A program made the position numbers and the translations under genes. A stretch of 54,559 nt of DNA. Origin: CAZIDL01 sp964537825. GTDB lineage: Bacteria; Bacteroidota; Bacteroidia; Flavobacteriales_D; CAYVSK01. The notes below the pieces were generated by a model that saw only the letters and a program-made list of their open reading frames with translations, did not search any database and had not been told where the DNA came from. The stretch lies in contig CAZIDL010000010.1 in the NCBI GenBank assembly GCA_964537825.1, positions 1 through 54,559 of the forward strand, written 5' to 3'. Positions 33,673-41,646 of this stretch are shown one piece after another (within the stretch, counting starts at the first letter, position 1; each line of letters begins with the position of its first letter).

Positions 33673-34095
33673 ATGGCAGGAAAAAGAACCTTTACGATGA
33701 TCAAACCCGATGCCGTTCGGGATGGAAATGCAGGCAAGATCCTCGATCATTTCATCCAGCACGGTTTTAAAGTTCGGGGATTGAAATTCACCCGCCTTAG
33801 TAAGGAGGAAGCAAAGACCTTTTATTCGGTCCATGAAGGGAGGCCTTTTTTCGAGGACCTTACGGACTTTATGAGCTCTGGGCCGATCTATGCTGCGGTT
33901 TTGGAAAAGGATAACGCAGTGGAGCGTTTTCGCGAACTGATCGGTGCTACCGATCCGGCAGAAGCGGCTGAAGGAACGGTCCGAGCCCTTTGGGCCACCG
34001 ACAAGGGAGAGAATGCGGTCCATGGTGCGGATGCAGATGAAACGGCCGAAAAGGAGGCAGCTTTCTTCTTTTCGGAGCGGGAGCTGCACGAGTGA
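33673..34095 (+). CDS. ndk: Nucleoside diphosphate kinase
   Basis: A 140-residue enzyme that balances nucleoside triphosphate pools by a phosphohistidine ping-pong mechanism. It opens with RTFTMIKPDAV, has SGPIYAAVLEKDNAV (usual form SGPVV...E), GATDPAEAAEGTVRAL, and the active-site histidine 117 in NAVHGADADETA, where the usual serine of HGSD is alanine. Length is normal. It lies divergent from the gldI-region lipoprotein and convergent with the DciA-like gene. Confidence 0.96.
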   Translation: MAGKRTFTMIKPDAVRDGNAGKILDHFIQHGFKVRGLKFTRLSKEEAKTFYSVHEGRPFFEDLTDFMSSGPIYAAVLEKDNAVERFRELIGATDPAEAAEGTVRALWATDKGENAVHGADADETAEKEAAFFFSERELHE

Positions 34096-34107
34096 CCGTG
34101 GCCTTCC

Positions 34108-34401
34108 CTATTTCAGATAGAGCTTTTCGACCACCTCTTCTCCGAGGCGCTCATTGAGCAGGCTCACGATACGGCTCTTTCCCAGGGCCAATTCTTCCCG
34201 GAGCACGGCTGAATCGAGCTGGACGGTCAACACCCCTTCCCGAAAGCGGACACGCTGGGTGTGTATGTCCACTGCCTGTCCCATCAGCTCCTTCCAAACG
34301 CCGGCGATGCGAGCTTCCAGATATCCATCTTTCCTTTCCGCTGTCCGCAGCCAGTTCTGGATAAGCTCCTTTATGGAGCGCTGGTTGTTTCCATATTCCA
34401 T
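34108..34401 (-). CDS. DUF721/DciA-like protein
   Basis: A 97-residue protein with the DUF721 pattern: SIKELIQNWLRTAERKDGYL, then IAGVWKELMGQAVDIHTQRV and the hydrophobic strand GVLTVQLDSAVLREELALGK. DciA is a predicted helicase operator that helps load the replicative helicase in bacteria lacking DnaC/DnaI. The gene overlaps the end of recF by 31 bases; DUF721 next to recF is a recurrent context in this phylum, supporting a DNA-replication role. The assignment of DciA function is inference from the family. Confidence 0.8.
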   Translation of the reverse strand: MEYGNNQRSIKELIQNWLRTAERKDGYLEARIAGVWKELMGQAVDIHTQRVRFREGVLTVQLDSAVLREELALGKSRIVSLLNERLGEEVVEKLYLK

Positions 34402-35495
34402 GGGCCTACTTTGCCTTCTTCCACTCTAAAGAAACGTCCTGATCCACCGATCGCTTCCATCGCGTGTTCGAGCCGGTGCTTGTCCGTATCCGTAATGAGG
34501 ATCTGACCGAAATCCTCCCCGGCCACCAGATCGAGCGAACGTTCCATCCGCTCATTATCGAGTTTATCGAAGAGATCGTCCAGCAAAAGGACCGGACGGA
34601 TCCCTAATGCCTTATGGATGAAACGGTATTGAGCCATCTTAAGGGCCATCACAAAGGACTTTTGCTGTCCCTGCGACCCGAACTTTTTCAATGCGAAGGA
34701 TCCGATCTTGAATCGAAGGTCCTCTTTGTGCGGACCTGTGGAGCTATAACCCAGGACCATATCCTTATCGCGTTGCTCTTGGAATTCTTGCTGCAGGGCC
34801 CCACTGCCTGAGCGATGATATTCCAGATGGACTTCCTCCCCTTCTTCCGTGAGGCTTTCATGCATCCGCTGGAAAACGGGGATCAGATCCTCCACGAATC
34901 GATCCCGGGCTTTACGTATCCGTTCCCCGGTCTCGCTCATCTGTTCCTCCCAAAGCTCCAGCTCTTCGTTCGGTGAGCTCTCCTTCCGCTGAGCATGTTT
35001 CAGGAGGGCATTCCGATGGGATAGCGCCCGGTTGTAACGGATAAGGTCCTGGAGGTACTGGGGATCGTATTGGGAGATGATCCCATCCATAAAACGTCGC
35101 CGCTTTTCGCTACCCTCCCTTACGAGATCCAGATCGAACGGAGCGACCATAACGATCGGAAATCGGCCGATATGATCAGCAAGTCGCTCGTACTCCCGCT
35201 TATCCTTCCGGAAGCGCTTCTTCTTGTTCCGCTCCATGCTGCAGCTAAGTTCGTAACGGGCGTACCCGTCCTCGAAGACCCCCTGGATCAAGAAGAAAGG
35301 CCGCCCTTTCCGGATGTTCTGACTATCGACGGGGTTCATTACGCTTTTGCAAAAGGAAAGGTAATGGACGGCATCCAGCAGGTTGGTCTTGCCGGCACCG
35401 TTCCTCCCCACGAAGCAGTTCACCCCCTCCGAAAGCTCAAGATCGGCTTCAGGGATGTTCTTGAGATCGACGAGGTTGAGGGAACGCAGGATCAT
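34371..35495 (-). CDS. recF: DNA replication and repair protein RecF
   Basis: A 374-residue SMC-like ATPase that loads RecA at single-stranded gaps. Walker A GRNGAGKT (residues 30-37), signature region SQGQQKSFVMALKMAQ, Walker B VLLLDDLFDKLD, and the coiled arm (EEQMSETGERIRKARDRFV) are all present. It begins MILRSLNLVDLKN, the usual RecF opening. A -7 box TATCTTTG ends 19 bases upstream, and the DciA-like gene overlaps its 3' end. No dnaA or dnaN is nearby. Confidence 0.95.
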   Translation of the reverse strand: MILRSLNLVDLKNIPEADLELSEGVNCFVGRNGAGKTNLLDAVHYLSFCKSVMNPVDSQNIRKGRPFFLIQGVFEDGYARYELSCSMERNKKKRFRKDKREYERLADHIGRFPIVMVAPFDLDLVREGSEKRRRFMDGIISQYDPQYLQDLIRYNRALSHRNALLKHAQRKESSPNEELELWEEQMSETGERIRKARDRFVEDLIPVFQRMHESLTEEGEEVHLEYHRSGSGALQQEFQEQRDKDMVLGYSSTGPHKEDLRFKIGSFALKKFGSQGQQKSFVMALKMAQYRFIHKALGIRPVLLLDDLFDKLDNERMERSLDLVAGEDFGQILITDTDKHRLEHAMEAIGGSGRFFRVEEGKVGPWNMETTSAP

Positions 35496-35514
35496 TGCGA
35501 AAAGGGCTTCCGTT

Positions 35515-35522
35515 CAAAGATA
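35515..35522 (-). promoter_or_regulatory. Candidate -7 promoter box of recF
   Basis: TATCTTTG on the minus strand matches TAnnTTTG, 19 bases before the recF ATG. Confidence 0.5.
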
Positions 35523-35565
35523 AGGAGGGACCGTGCTCTTATGCCCTCCGGCTTCCTAAAAAATG

Positions 35566-35573
35566 TATTTTTG
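35566..35573 (+). promoter_or_regulatory. Candidate -7 promoter box of the 35.6 kb TPR gene
   Basis: TATTTTTG matches TAnnTTTG. It lies downstream of the in-frame ATG at 35563 and 31 bases before the ATG at 35605, which decides for the latter start. Confidence 0.5.
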
Positions 35574-35604
35574 CCAGCGCAAAGCGAAGCTTTCCCGATT
35601 CCCT

Positions 35605-36288
35605 ATGGCGCAAGAAGAACAGAATGAGCCCACGCAGAGCGGAGCTCCTGATGCATATACGCGGACAGAAGAATTCATCGAGAAGTACAAGAAGATCATC
35701 TTGAGCGCTATCATCATCTTGGTGGCCGCTGTTGCAGGGTATTTCGGTTATCAGCGTTTCTATTTGGAACCGATGGACCAAGAGGCCAGTGCGAAAATGT
35801 GGAAAGCCGAATACTACTTTGGTGTGGATTCCCTCGAACTTGCTGTAAAAGGAGATCGGGCCGGATACAAAGGTTTTGAGGAGATCGTGGAGGATTACGG
35901 GGGAACCCAGGCAGCTGAACTTGCCCACTACTATCTGGCGGTATCCTACCTGCGAATGGGAAATTACGAAGAGGCCGCAAAGCACGCTGAGGAAGTGGAA
36001 ACGAAGAACGAGTTCATCGGCGCGCTTGCCCGGGGGGTAGCCGGCGATGCTTATGTGGAAATGGGAAAGCACGAAGAAGGTGTCAGTCGGTTCAAGGAAG
36101 CTGTTTCTCGATCGGACAATGGGCTTACTCGCCCGCTCTACCTAAAAAAGGCAGGTTTGGTCCTCGAAAAGCTAGGGCGCTATGAAAAAGCCCTGAAGCT
36201 CTACGAAAGGATCCGCGACGAGCATCCGGCTTCGGAGCAAGGCCAGAATATCGAGAAATACATCGCCCGGGCCGAATCTTATATCTGA
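35605..36288 (+). CDS. Membrane-anchored tetratricopeptide protein (YfgM-like)
   Basis: A 227-residue protein. Residues 1-29 are cytoplasmic and acidic (MAQEEQNEPTQSGAPDAYTR); one membrane span follows (about 32-52, ILSAIIILVAAVAGYFGYQR). The rest is periplasmic with about three TPR repeats (AELAHYYLAVSYLRMGNYEE, GVAGDAYVEMGKHEEGVSRF, LKKAGLVLEKLGRYEKALKL). This is the layout of YfgM, a periplasmic chaperone-associated protein at the Sec translocon; the specific role is inferred. ribH starts 6 bases after the stop, so they are co-transcribed. Confidence 0.8.
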   Translation: MAQEEQNEPTQSGAPDAYTRTEEFIEKYKKIILSAIIILVAAVAGYFGYQRFYLEPMDQEASAKMWKAEYYFGVDSLELAVKGDRAGYKGFEEIVEDYGGTQAAELAHYYLAVSYLRMGNYEEAAKHAEEVETKNEFIGALARGVAGDAYVEMGKHEEGVSRFKEAVSRSDNGLTRPLYLKKAGLVLEKLGRYEKALKLYERIRDEHPASEQGQNIEKYIARAESYI

Positions 36289-36294
36289 AGGGAT

Positions 36295-36756
36295 ATGAGG
36301 ACCGTAGGCTCTTCCTCCCATGATGGCCTCCCGAACGCACAAGGAGCTCGCATCGGGATCGTCGTCGGGGAATGGAACCGATCGATCACCGACCGCCTTT
36401 TGGAAGGTTCCCGCTCTTTTCTGCTCCAGCATGGCATTCAAGAGGATGACCTTCTTGTACGTAGGGTACCAGGCAGTTTCGAGATCCCTCATGCCGTCCA
36501 CCGCTTGCAGGAAGATGAAAAGCCTGATGCTGTCATCGCGCTAGGGAGTCTGATCCGAGGAGAGACCGTTCATTTCGATGTGATCGCCCATTCGGTTGCT
36601 TACGCCCTTCAAGAGCTTAATATCCGATCCGCTACACCCGTGCTCTTCGGTGTTCTGACCGACGAGAACATGGATCAAGCAAGAGCAAGAGCCGGTGGTG
36701 AAAAAGGTAATAAAGGGGAGGAAGCAGCTGAAGCGGCCCTACGGATGATCCAATAG
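36295..36756 (+). CDS. ribH: 6,7-dimethyl-8-ribityllumazine synthase
   Basis: A 153-residue enzyme of riboflavin synthesis. It condenses 5-amino-6-ribitylaminouracil with 3,4-dihydroxy-2-butanone 4-phosphate. IGIVVGEWNRSITDRLLEG (about 20-38), VRRVPGSFEIPHAV with the substrate-binding Pro-Gly-Ser/Glu motif, ALGSLIRGETVHFDVIAHSV with the catalytic histidine (the region GETxHFDxI), and PVLFGVLTDENMDQARAR are all canonical. Subunits form icosahedral shells in most bacteria. It lies between a TPR protein (6-base gap) and a convergent gene. Confidence 0.95.
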   Translation: MRTVGSSSHDGLPNAQGARIGIVVGEWNRSITDRLLEGSRSFLLQHGIQEDDLLVRRVPGSFEIPHAVHRLQEDEKPDAVIALGSLIRGETVHFDVIAHSVAYALQELNIRSATPVLFGVLTDENMDQARARAGGEKGNKGEEAAEAALRMIQ

Positions 36757-36758
36757 GG

Positions 36759-37520
36759 TCAAAGTTTCAACTTCAACCCATCATAGGCTAGATGAACATG
36801 GGAAGGGAGTTCGCCCTCCACTTCGGAATGAAAGCCCATCCATTCGCTGATATGGGTGAAATAGGCCGCATCAGGCCCGATCAGATCGACGATCCCCATT
36901 GCTTCGCTCAAACTGAAATGGGAGATGTGAGGGGACTTTCTTAATGCATTGAGCACCAGTATACGGCTTCCTTTTGCTTTGCTCAGCTCCTCCTCGGGTA
37001 TCCGGTTCGCATCGGTAATATAGGTGATATCTCCGAAACGAAAGCCGAGCACGGGCATAATATTGTGATAAGCCCTGATCGGCACCACTTGAACTCCTCC
37101 GACCGTAAAAGCGCCTTCATCGATGAGCTCGAATCGCATTTCCGGAACGGTCGGATACTTCTCCTCGTCGAAGAGGTAATAGAACGCCCATTTCATGGCC
37201 TCCAAAACCTTCTGCTCCATATAGAGGGGCAAAGGGTCTTCCTGATGAAAATAAAAGGGGCGCAGATCATCGATACCGGCCACATGGTCCCGATGTTCAT
37301 GGGTAAAGAGCACTGCATCCAGGCGGTGTACGTTCTCGCGTAGCAGCTGCCCCCGAAGATCAGGTCCTGCATCGATCAATATGCGATACCCCTGATGTTC
37401 GAGCAATGCGGAACTGCGTGTGCGTTGGTCCCGTGGATCCTCTGACCAACTCACCGGCTCCTGACTACCGATCACAGGAACACCCAATGAGGTACCGGTC
37501 CCGAGAAAAGTGAGCTCCAT
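36759..37520 (-). CDS. MBL-fold metallohydrolase (PhnP/Lactamase_B_2 type)
   Basis: A 253-residue metallo-beta-lactamase-fold enzyme. Family opening MELTFLGTGTSLGVPV. The metal ligands are in LFTHEHRDHVAGIDDL (HxHxDH, about residues 76-81), with a later aspartate in DITYITDANRI and a histidine in YFTHISEW. The tail has HVHLAYDGLKLKL. Such enzymes hydrolyse phosphodiesters, for example cyclic 1,2-phosphate esters in PhnP; the substrate here is unknown. It is the last gene of glmM - cysteine desulfurase - MBL, with 6 bases to the preceding gene. Confidence 0.88.
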   Translation of the reverse strand: MELTFLGTGTSLGVPVIGSQEPVSWSEDPRDQRTRSSALLEHQGYRILIDAGPDLRGQLLRENVHRLDAVLFTHEHRDHVAGIDDLRPFYFHQEDPLPLYMEQKVLEAMKWAFYYLFDEEKYPTVPEMRFELIDEGAFTVGGVQVVPIRAYHNIMPVLGFRFGDITYITDANRIPEEELSKAKGSRILVLNALRKSPHISHFSLSEAMGIVDLIGPDAAYFTHISEWMGFHSEVEGELPSHVHLAYDGLKLKL

Positions 37521-37526
37521 CCGATA

Positions 37527-38669
37527 TCAGGTACCGACGGAGACCTTAAAGAGGGATCGGAGGACTTCGAGGACCCGATCAGCCTCTTCCGGTCGGTTGA
37601 ACTTGCCAAAGGAAAAACGTGCGTTCGGTCGTTCCGGATCAGCACCGATCCCCTGAAGCACGTGGGATCCCTGATCGCTTCCGGAACTACAAGCACTCCC
37701 TCCTGATGCAGCGATCCCTTCGAGATCGAGATTGAAGAGCAACATGTCAGCTTCAGGATGGGGTGGAAAATCCACGTTCAGTACGGTATAGAGGCTATCC
37801 CCTTTCGGATCTCCATGAAAAGCCACGCCTTCGATGGACTGTTCGAGTCCCTGGATCAATTTGTTCCGGATCCCCCGGATCCGTGCGGCGTGATCTTCCA
37901 TGTCCCGGTCTGCGATCTCAAAAGCCTTGGCAAGGCCAATGAGGCCATAGATGTTCTCCGTTCCACCCCGCATCTGCCTTTCCTGACCTCCCCCCTGAAC
38001 GATCGGATGCACTTCTATCCCTTTCCGGATGAACAGGAAACCAGCCCCTTTTGGCCCATGGAACTTGTGAGCAGAGCAGGTGACCATATCCACCGGGAGT
38101 TGGGATAGGTCCATGGGATAATGCCCCATCGTCTGAACGGTGTCCGAATGAAATAGAGCTCCGGCCTCTCGGCACATCCCTCCCACTCGCTCAAGATCGA
38201 GCAGATTCCCGATCTCGTTATTAGCGTGCATAAGGGAGACCAATGCGCCAGGATACTCGGCAAGAAGCTCCTGCAAATGCTCCAGATCGATGTAACCATC
38301 CTTGCGGACCCTGACACGGTGAAAACGAACTTGCCCTTTTTTCTCGAGGTCCTCGATCGTGTGAAGGACGGCGTGATGTTCGATGGATGAAGAGATCACG
38401 TCCTCGATCCCGTTCTGCTCAACAGCCCCTCTTATGGCAAGATTGTCAGCTTCTGTACCACCTGATGTGAAAAAAAGCTCCGTAGGTTTCACGTTGAGAA
38501 GGTCGGCGAGTTTTTTTCGGCTCTTTTCGATCGCTCCTTTGGTTTTGCGTCCGAACGAATGGATGGAGGACGGATTCCCGTAATGCTCCTTCATATAAGG
38601 AAGCATGGCCTCCAGGACCTCAGGATCGAGGGGCGTTGTAGCGGCATTGTCGAAATAAACGGATCCCAT
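37527..38669 (-). CDS. Cysteine desulfurase (IscS/NifS type)
   Basis: A 380-residue class V pyridoxal-phosphate enzyme that removes sulfur from cysteine for Fe-S clusters and tRNA thiolation. VYFDNAATTPLDPEVLEAM opens the chain. FTSGGTEADNLAIRG (phosphate-binding region), SSIEHHAVLHTIEDL, and SAHKFHGPKGAGFLF with the Schiff-base lysine follow. The mobile loop ASGGSACSSGSDQ carries the active-site cysteine and HVLQGIG the neighbouring histidine. No iscU or other Fe-S gene is adjacent. Middle gene of the glmM operon (1-base gap). Confidence 0.93.
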   Translation of the reverse strand: MGSVYFDNAATTPLDPEVLEAMLPYMKEHYGNPSSIHSFGRKTKGAIEKSRKKLADLLNVKPTELFFTSGGTEADNLAIRGAVEQNGIEDVISSSIEHHAVLHTIEDLEKKGQVRFHRVRVRKDGYIDLEHLQELLAEYPGALVSLMHANNEIGNLLDLERVGGMCREAGALFHSDTVQTMGHYPMDLSQLPVDMVTCSAHKFHGPKGAGFLFIRKGIEVHPIVQGGGQERQMRGGTENIYGLIGLAKAFEIADRDMEDHAARIRGIRNKLIQGLEQSIEGVAFHGDPKGDSLYTVLNVDFPPHPEADMLLFNLDLEGIAASGGSACSSGSDQGSHVLQGIGADPERPNARFSFGKFNRPEEADRVLEVLRSLFKVSVGT

Positions 38670-38670
38670 A

Positions 38671-40083
38671 TCAGCTACTTTCGAAAGTACGGCTTTTGTG
38701 AAGCACTTCTTTCAGTTCTTTTACAAAGCGTTCAGCCAGATCGCGGGCATTTTCAGGGCTCGTGCTTTCGGTGTAAACCCTTACGATCGGCTCGGTATTG
38801 GAACGGCGCAAGTGAACCCATTCGCTATCGAATTCGATCTTCACTCCGTCCTCTCTGTTCTGTGGACGCTCTTCATAGAGCTGCCCAATATTTTCCAGGA
38901 GTTGGTCCACATCATCTCCATCCTCCAAATGCACCTTCTCTTTGGCCATGAAGTAATCCGGATAACGCTGCCTAAGGGCTGAACAAGGTATGCCATTCCG
39001 GGCCATATGGGTAAGGAACAGCGCGATCCCTACGAGGGCATCCCGACCGTAATGGACCTCCGGAAGGATCACACCCCCATTCCCCTCTCCCCCGATAACG
39101 GCACCGACCTCCTTCATCCGCTGCACCACGTTCACCTCACCCACACCAGAAGCATGATGCGTTCCCCCGTGCCAATGTGTAACATCCTTCAAAGCTCGAC
39201 TGGAGGAAAGATTGGAGACCGTAGCCCCTGGACGATAAGCAAGGACGTGATCGGCAGCTGCCACCAGCGTATATTCTTCTCCGAACACCTCACCGTTCTC
39301 GTCCACGAAAGCCAACCGATCCACGTCGGGGTCCACCACGATGCCCAAGTGCGCTCCCTCTTTGCGAACGCTTTCCGAAAGCGCTTCAAGATGCTCCGGT
39401 AAAGGTTCCGCATCATGAGCAAAATTCCCCGTAGGTTCACAATTGATGCACACCACCTGCTCCACTCCAAGAGCTTCGAGCAATCGCGGCACTACGACGC
39501 CCCCTGAAGAGTTCACCCCGTCGACGACCGCTTTGAAACCGGCTTTCCGGATCTTTTCAGGATCCACAAGCTCCGTGGCGAGGATCCGCTGTATGTGCAT
39601 ATCGGTCCGCTCCCCCTTTTCGTAGGCCCCCATTCCATCGTAGGCAGCATAGGAAAAATCGGAGGAATCAGCTTTTTCGATCAATGCCTTGCCGACAGCG
39701 GCCGGTATGAATTCTCCCTGTTCGTCGAGGAACTTCAAGGCATTCCATTCAGGAGGGTTATGGCTTGCGGTAACTACGACCCCCCCCATCGCTCCATCCA
39801 TAGTGACTGCCAATTCCACGGTAGGAGTGGTCGAAAGCCCGAGGTCGAGCACATCGATCCCGCATGCACGGAGTGTCCCAACGACCAGATCCCGGACCAT
39901 TGGACCTGAAGTCCTGGCATCTCGTCCAATAACGACCTTTTTTCCACTGGCGCCCTTTTGATCCTCTTGTAGGATCGAAGCAAATGCAGAAACAGCATCG
40001 ACGATCACGGGTGGGGAGAGCCCTTCATCAGGGCCACCTCCGATCGTTCCCCGGAAGCCTGATATGGATCGGATGAGGGGCAA
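38671..40083 (-). CDS. glmM: Phosphoglucosamine mutase
   Basis: Hexosamine-phosphate mutase (glucosamine-6-P to glucosamine-1-P) feeding UDP-GlcNAc for the cell wall. Motifs: IRSISGFRGTIGG at the start, the phosphoserine loop VTASHNPPEWNALKF, the metal loop VDPDVDRLAFVDENGE, the sugar-binding GGEGNGGVILP, and RRSNTEPIVRVYTES for phosphate binding. About 470 residues. The start needs care: the first possible codon is GTG at 40101, but this lies under a -7 box (40101-40108). TTG at 40083 yields (M)PLIRSISGFRGTIGG, the usual beginning of the family, with a 17-base interval after the box, and was chosen. It heads the operon with the cysteine desulfurase and MBL hydrolase. Confidence 0.92.
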   Translation of the reverse strand: MPLIRSISGFRGTIGGGPDEGLSPPVIVDAVSAFASILQEDQKGASGKKVVIGRDARTSGPMVRDLVVGTLRACGIDVLDLGLSTTPTVELAVTMDGAMGGVVVTASHNPPEWNALKFLDEQGEFIPAAVGKALIEKADSSDFSYAAYDGMGAYEKGERTDMHIQRILATELVDPEKIRKAGFKAVVDGVNSSGGVVVPRLLEALGVEQVVCINCEPTGNFAHDAEPLPEHLEALSESVRKEGAHLGIVVDPDVDRLAFVDENGEVFGEEYTLVAAADHVLAYRPGATVSNLSSSRALKDVTHWHGGTHHASGVGEVNVVQRMKEVGAVIGGEGNGGVILPEVHYGRDALVGIALFLTHMARNGIPCSALRQRYPDYFMAKEKVHLEDGDDVDQLLENIGQLYEERPQNREDGVKIEFDSEWVHLRRSNTEPIVRVYTESTSPENARDLAERFVKELKEVLHKSRTFESS

Positions 40084-40100
40084 ACCGACGATCTGTTCCA

Positions 40101-40108
40101 CAAAGGTA
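40101..40108 (-). promoter_or_regulatory. Candidate -7 promoter box of the glmM operon
   Basis: TACCTTTG on the minus strand matches TAnnTTTG exactly. It ends at a GTG codon that cannot then be the start, supporting TTG at 40083. Confidence 0.55.
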
Positions 40109-40207
40109 AAGGATCGAGCAAGGAAGGAAGAATGGGAACCACTACCTTTCCAACAAGGAGGGTGGAAAAATTCCTAAGAAGCAAAGCCCCCCATCTTCCC
40201 TTATTTT

Positions 40208-40215
40208 TACATTTG
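40208..40215 (+). promoter_or_regulatory. Candidate -7 promoter box of the 40 kb TPR gene
   Basis: TACATTTG matches TAnnTTTG and ends 27 bases before the ATG at 40243. The in-frame ATG at 40132 lies upstream of it. Confidence 0.5.
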
Positions 40216-40242
40216 TCGGTAACAGGGAACGAAAAACGACAT

Positions 40243-41646
40243 ATGGGATCCGATAGTCGATCATCTCGGGACCAAGAAGGCGTGGAACGTTTTGAGCGCA
40301 TGTTGCGGGAGCAGGAACAGGTCTATTTCGATGTGGAAGAGTTCGAAACGATCGTGGACCGTTATTTGGATCGGGGTGCTCATTCGAGAGCTCTCGAGGT
40401 CCTCGATTATGCGGAAAAGCTCCATCCTGACACTCCCACCCTCCTCTTCCGAAAAGCTCAGGTACTCTTCCGTTCAGGTCGCACAAAAAGAGCCCTTAAG
40501 ATCCTGGATGAACTTTCAGGGGTACTCCCCTACGAACAGGAGATCCCCTTGACCAAAGCCCAGATCCACGGGCAACATCGCGATCATCATAAAGCGATCG
40601 AAGAATATCAGCGGGCCATCAGCATCGGGGATACCGAAGATGCTGAACTTCAGATCGACCTCGCGTTCGAGTACGAGAACATCGATCGTTACGATATGGC
40701 GATCGCTACGCTACAAGAAGCTCTCCGGATCGATCCCACCAACGAGACCGCGATCCATGAATTGGCCTTTTGTTACGAGATGGACGGAAGGATCGAGGAC
40801 GGTATCGAGGCCTACAAAGCCTTCCTCGACGAACACCCGTATTCGCACACGGCTTGGTACGATCTTGGGAATTCCTATATCAAGCTGGCCGCTTATCAAA
40901 AGGCCATCGAAGCTTATGAGTTCTGCCTTGCCATCGAAGAAAAGGTCCCCTCTGCCCTCTTTAACAAAGGGAATGCACACGTTCAGCTCGGACAGTATTA
41001 CGAGGCGATCGATGCCTATAAGGAATGCCTCACCATCGAAGGACCGATGGCAGTAACTTATAGTTATATCGGAGAATGTTACGAAAAGCTAGGGCATTAC
41101 GAAAACGCCGTCCAGCGCTATCAGGAGGCCATAGCCCTCGACCCTGAATGGAGCGATGCATGGTCGGGGATCGGAGTGGTCAAGCAATTGCAGGAACGAC
41201 CGAAGGAAGCGCACGGTTACCTGCGAAAGGCCATCGAATTGGACCCTGAGGATCCTGACAAATGGGCTGCTTACGGAAAATTGCTCTTCGAGCTGGAAGC
41301 CTATGATGAAGCCAGGACGGCTTTTTCCAAACTCCTTCGTCTTGCTCCTGACGATCAAGAAGGCCGCCTACTCTATTCAGACCTGGAGGTTCGGGTCGGA
41401 GAAGCATCTGCTGCCCTTCGTATCATCGAAGAGGGGTTGAATTTCGATCCCCAAGCGGCCGAACTTCGATACCGGCTTTCCGCACTCCTTTTTATGGAAG
41501 CCAGGTCCAAAGAGGGCGACAGACAACTCGAAGAGGCTTTACGTATCGATCCTGACGGACATCCCATGTTCCTCGAATACTATCCAGAAGCCGAAGAGAT
41601 CCCCTCGATCATGGAGTTGATCGAAACCTACAAGCGGGGAAGCTGA
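40243..41646 (+). CDS. Tetratricopeptide repeat protein
   Basis: A 467-residue soluble protein without signal peptide. It consists of about ten or more tandem TPRs, for example YDMAIATLQEALRIDPTNET, HTAWYDLGNSYIKLAAYQKA, YYEAIDAYKECLTIEGPMAV, HYENAVQRYQEAIALDPEWS and AHGYLRKAIELDPEDPDK. It is probably a scaffold for protein-protein contacts in the cytoplasm. An upstream in-frame ATG (40132) would add 37 residues that overlap the promoter box and lack TPR character. The last base of its TGA is the first base of the next gene's ATG (TGATG), so translation of the two is coupled. Confidence 0.88.
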   Translation: MGSDSRSSRDQEGVERFERMLREQEQVYFDVEEFETIVDRYLDRGAHSRALEVLDYAEKLHPDTPTLLFRKAQVLFRSGRTKRALKILDELSGVLPYEQEIPLTKAQIHGQHRDHHKAIEEYQRAISIGDTEDAELQIDLAFEYENIDRYDMAIATLQEALRIDPTNETAIHELAFCYEMDGRIEDGIEAYKAFLDEHPYSHTAWYDLGNSYIKLAAYQKAIEAYEFCLAIEEKVPSALFNKGNAHVQLGQYYEAIDAYKECLTIEGPMAVTYSYIGECYEKLGHYENAVQRYQEAIALDPEWSDAWSGIGVVKQLQERPKEAHGYLRKAIELDPEDPDKWAAYGKLLFELEAYDEARTAFSKLLRLAPDDQEGRLLYSDLEVRVGEASAALRIIEEGLNFDPQAAELRYRLSALLFMEARSKEGDRQLEEALRIDPDGHPMFLEYYPEAEEIPSIMELIETYKRGS

